Shown piece after piece: positions 60,810 to 64,000 of a stretch of 64,000 nt of DNA. The stretch lies in NCBI GenBank assembly GCA_026075535.2, contig AP026540.1, positions 4,278,001 to 4,342,000 on the forward strand, written 5' to 3'. Below the pieces are notes generated by a model, which searched no databases, was not told the DNA's origin, and worked only from the letters and a program-made list of their open reading frames with translations. The stretch is from Tricholoma matsutake. Taxonomy: Eukaryota > Basidiomycota > Agaricomycetes > Agaricales > Tricholomataceae. Position 1 is the stretch's first letter; the number at the start of each line of letters is the position of its first letter. Made by a program: the position numbers and the translations under genes.

Positions 60810-63800
60810 TCATAGTGCAATCTCTACATCGAGCCGAGCGAGGTATGAGTAAATGTCGGGCGACATGCGATACTTCAGCATCCCAGCAAAGATCATGAGT
60901 GACCTTGACTTTTTTCTCGCCGTAGCAAGTGTCTGGACCAAACATAAGTATCATTCTAGATGAAAAGGACATGGCTGACCATCTGTCGGGTAGCGTCTGC
61001 GATGACGGACTGCTTCACTTTCTGATGGACTCCCACAAGCGCATCCATAGTAAGCGGAAGATATATTTGCAGATTACGTTGCAAAGCTTCGTGCAAATCC
61101 TTAAATTCTTCGGCTCTCCGCGTGATCTTTGCCACATCTCCACTGAGAGGAATTAGATCTGTTGATTCCATGATCTGGGCATAAATGATAAGTGAACGAT
61201 TCTCGATGATGAAAGCACAACCAACGTCAAGGGCGACCTCGGGTCGACCTGCATTCTTTGCATCCATAGCCTCTCGAATTCTCAACAACCTAATGACAGC
61301 ATCTCGATCCTTTCCAACGGCCCTATTCAATCTCTCGTAATGCCTCAAGATCTCGGTGGCAGTCTTTTCAATGACACGAGCCTTCTCGTCTGGACTAGGC
61401 TGGGTAACAGTATTGCCTAAGGACTGAGCAAGGCACGATATAACGGTAGAGTAATCTTCAGCAAGGTTATACAGCTTGATGGCCTCCGAAATTCGGTCGT
61501 TCTCCTCGCAGTGCTTGGCTGCCCGAACAAGAATCTGTTCATTGAATTGTTTGCTGTCTTTGAGTTGCAATAATGTCGCCCCCTGTTCGATAACACCGCT
61601 CTGAACAAATGTGAAAAAGTGCATCGACTGCCATTGATAAATGCGAAGACTGACGAATCGAGATCCATCGGATCTGAAGCCTCCAACAAGTTCTTCCCAG
61701 CCAGGCCCACTGTTACCCAAAACAATGATGCGTCGAACAAGCTCCCAAGCATTCTCAACCTGTTCTTTGCCCACACCATCACCCTGGTCAGCTGCAAGGC
61801 ATACAGAGCAGACATATTGAAGAGCTTCTTTGCCATCTATCTTCACGAACTGTCGTATGTAACGCCATATTAGGGTGGGTAGGCTAAGCGCAGGGGGAGA
61901 AACGGGAGACAAAGAAACTGCATTGAAGTCAATTAGATGTCAATAAAACAAAGAACTATTCTTACGGGGTGTCATATCGGATGTCTCCGCACGGGATGAA
62001 ACACGAAGTAAACCGTGATACGCAAGAGCGATAGCAAGATGCACTGCTTCCACTTCCGTGTCTTGATGCTCCCATAGAGCCGCCACAGCCTATCCATAAG
62101 GTGAATAATGAAGACAGAGAAAGAACCATACCACGAACCCGCTCAAACTGACCACACATGAGGAGCACGCCAGCCCAGACACCTCTTCTGGACCCCTGTT
62201 GCTTGGGCACACCGTCAAAGTGGCGTTCTCCGTATCCCAGAAGAACCTGAGCGAGCGCCCGTAGACCGCCATCTTCATCCTCGTCAACCTGCGAAGATTG
62301 TCAGTTCTCGTTCATCATTTAAACTTCGCACTGTCCAACCATCGCTAACTGCAACCAGAGCCAATCCTCCGTTGTCGTGGTCACCTGTGGTACACTTCTC
62401 CTAGATGGCTCAAGTTTGCCCATGAGCTTGTATAGCGCCAGTTTGAATGGATCTGCAGTGGCTGAGTGCAGCATATGGGCATTGTAAATAGCTTGCAAAT
62501 GATCGCGATGAGGCTTCGGTAATCTACAGAGTCGACGATATTAGTCAATAAGTGAAAATAGCAGGGAAAAGTATATAATGGACGTGCTTTCGTTCAGGCA
62601 ATTCAATCCATGCCTTAAAATGGTTTACAAAACTGGCTTCCCGGTGTTCGATCGCCTCTTGGAACTGAAAAGCTTCGCGCAAGGCTTCCTGGACATGCCC
62701 TGTGCGAATGAGGTAAAATAGCCGTGCCCACAAGGGTTGTCCAGCTACCATCTAAGAAACAGGAGATTAATGCAAAGCTCGTCGTCAAGTGACAAGGCTG
62801 ACCTCAATCCTATCATCCCATTCACCGTTTTTGTAATACCGCACAAACAAGAAAGCCCGGACTTTGTTTGCGATACTAGGATCGCCACCCAACCGAGCTT
62901 CAGTCGGCCTCGCTTGCACAGTACGTTCCAATATGTCCCAATACTGCTCCTCCAATGCCTCCCTAGCCCCAGTCGCGATCTGACGCCTCAGAGCACTTGC
63001 CTCACGTGACTCCGGATCGCCCAGATATACACGGGCATATTTCCGTTCAAACAGAGGTGCGTTAAGTATATGAGCTCCGGCATGCTCAACAGGAGGGAGG
63101 GCAGGAGGTTCTGCAGTGATTTTTGAAAGAACATGAAAATTTTGGGTCATTTGCGCGGAATGAGACTAGCGGAAACTTAACAGACAACAGTCAATCGATG
63201 GGGTTACTACTCACGTCGGAAGCGCCATTCAAAGATGCAGATATAAGAGAATGGACAACGGGGTACGATATCCCACGGAGTCGTGCGGAATTTAGCTCGG
63301 ACACGACGCGATCGTATGCCATCATTTTGCTTTGCATTTGCAGAGTAAGACTAGGAGAGATGCTTGACGACTGCCCGCCGAGTTAGAGAGAACAAATTGG
63401 TGGAAGAGCGCTTACTAAAACATTGTTCTTTCCGTGTGTGCTTTTCTTCAGTTCAGTGATGGCTTTGTTGTCTCCAACAACTCGTCCACCGAGTTCCTCA
63501 AATACGCGTCTCTTTTTGGCTTCCCAGTCACGCTGACTACGTTCCTCCAGGACCCTGTAGAATTCTTCCTGAGTTTCCTTCCTCCCTTCTTCTACTGTTG
63601 AAATAAGATTTTGTTCGTGGGCATGTCGAAGATATCCGGCCACATCTGTATCTTGCAAAGGTTGCAACGGCGAGAATGTAGTAGAAGTATTGAGATGCGC
63701 GATAGAATTTGAGAGTGCAGGAGCGTCGACATGTGCTTGGGCGAGAAGGTAGTTGCTAGAAACTTAATGGAGGCTATATTAAACAAAAATTGAATGAATA

Positions 63801-63971
63801 AACATACGCGCGATCCGCGTCACTTGAAGCTCCCGGCTGCCGAGATACTAAGCGACGAGACTGAGCTTCAACTTGATCCAAAGACAAGTGCACAGAAGGG
63901 AGATTAGGCCTAGAAAGATGAGATGTTAAACTTTTTGAAGCGGTCAAGAGTGCAGACAAGTCGGAGGCCAT
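60810..63971 (-). CDS. NIC96: Nucleoporin Nic96 (NUP93)
   Basis: Start at 63971 (MASDLSALLTASKSLTSHL), about 16 residues of which head an amphipathic N-terminal helix, then a coiled region (EEFYRVLEERSQRDWEAKKR). The large alpha-solenoid follows: FERKYARVYLGDPESREASA, FLFVRYYKNGEWDDRIE, QPLWARLFYLIRTGHVQEAL, GVWAGVLLMCGQFERAVAAL, LALAYHGLLRVSS-like helices, PTLIWRYIRQFVKIDGKEAL, AAKHCEENDRISEAIKLYNL and KARVIEKTATEILRHYERLN. The last exon (60810-60908) reads SLMIFAGMLKYRMSPDIY. This is a scaffold nucleoporin that ties the Nsp1 complex to the inner ring. The frame looks intact across about 12 exons, and it is convergent with the SMN gene. Confidence 0.93.
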
Positions 63972-64000
63972 GTTGGTAACAGATTCCGTTTGTTGACCCG

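Overview
This window comes from a filamentous basidiomycete, most likely a mushroom-forming Agaricomycete. The evidence is the intron-rich genes with short GT-AG introns (about 45-65 bp), a Cys-cluster gene of the type that accompanies KDZ transposons, chromodomain Ty3/gypsy elements, and a gene set (PRP16, NIC96, ARP5, SMN, RPL14, DPM1, Sec4-type Rab) that is eukaryotic and fungal in form. The window has two halves: about 35 kb of transposable elements (1-35 kb) and about 29 kb of dense conserved host genes (35-64 kb).

The left half is a set of nested elements whose insertion order can be read from target-site duplications (TSDs). An old minus-strand Ty3/gypsy element (gypsy-A, about 2045-33035) is split inside its reverse transcriptase by a plus-strand LINE (5605-28545, 10-bp TSD gaagatatca, 16-A tail). 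The LINE is split twice: in its endonuclease by a plus-strand gypsy (gypsy-B, 8647-17722, 768-bp LTRs, TSD caaag), and near its 3' end by a minus-strand Ty1/copia element (22054-27808, two identical 305-bp LTRs, TSD caaac, intact 1631-codon polyprotein). Gypsy-B is itself split in gag by a 1462-bp hAT-like non-autonomous element (10387-11848, TSD cgtggaac). Gypsy-A also carries an inverted-repeat MITE (3221-3565) and a less certain insertion (about 3704-4377). To its right lie a candidate solo LTR, a hAT end remnant interrupted by a 341-bp MITE (33532-33872, TSD ccgctgca), and an inverted-repeat cassette with a small ORF (34105-34771). The far left holds a decayed KDZ-associated Cys-cluster gene and an 11-copy 21-bp minisatellite.

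The decay pattern is unusual. The 4.2-kb pol frame of gypsy-B is broken by 14 in-frame stops, all TGA, with no TAA, TAG or frameshift up to 16227. By eye, 28 of 32 differences between its LTRs lie in CpG context. A 103-bp tandem duplication at its 3' end preserves CGA where the sister copy has TGA at two of these stops. This points to CpG (5mC) deamination as nearly the only mutational process. The copia element, by contrast, shows no decay at all. Gypsy-B also shows a 12-nt match between its probable transcript start and its primer-binding site, as in self-priming Tf1/sushi-type elements.

The right half reads, in order: SDR oxidoreductase (+), F-box protein (-), a Cys-tail ORF fragment (-), PRP16 spliceosomal helicase (+), Sel1-repeat protein (+), ABC half-transporter (+), unrecognised gene(s) (-), Sec4/Rab8 GTPase (+), ARP5 of INO80 (-), RPL14 (-), DPM1 (+), F-box protein (+), SMN-like protein (+) and NIC96 nucleoporin (-). 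RPL14 and DPM1 are divergent, with 134 bp between their start codons. All exon calls come from reading the sequence by eye.
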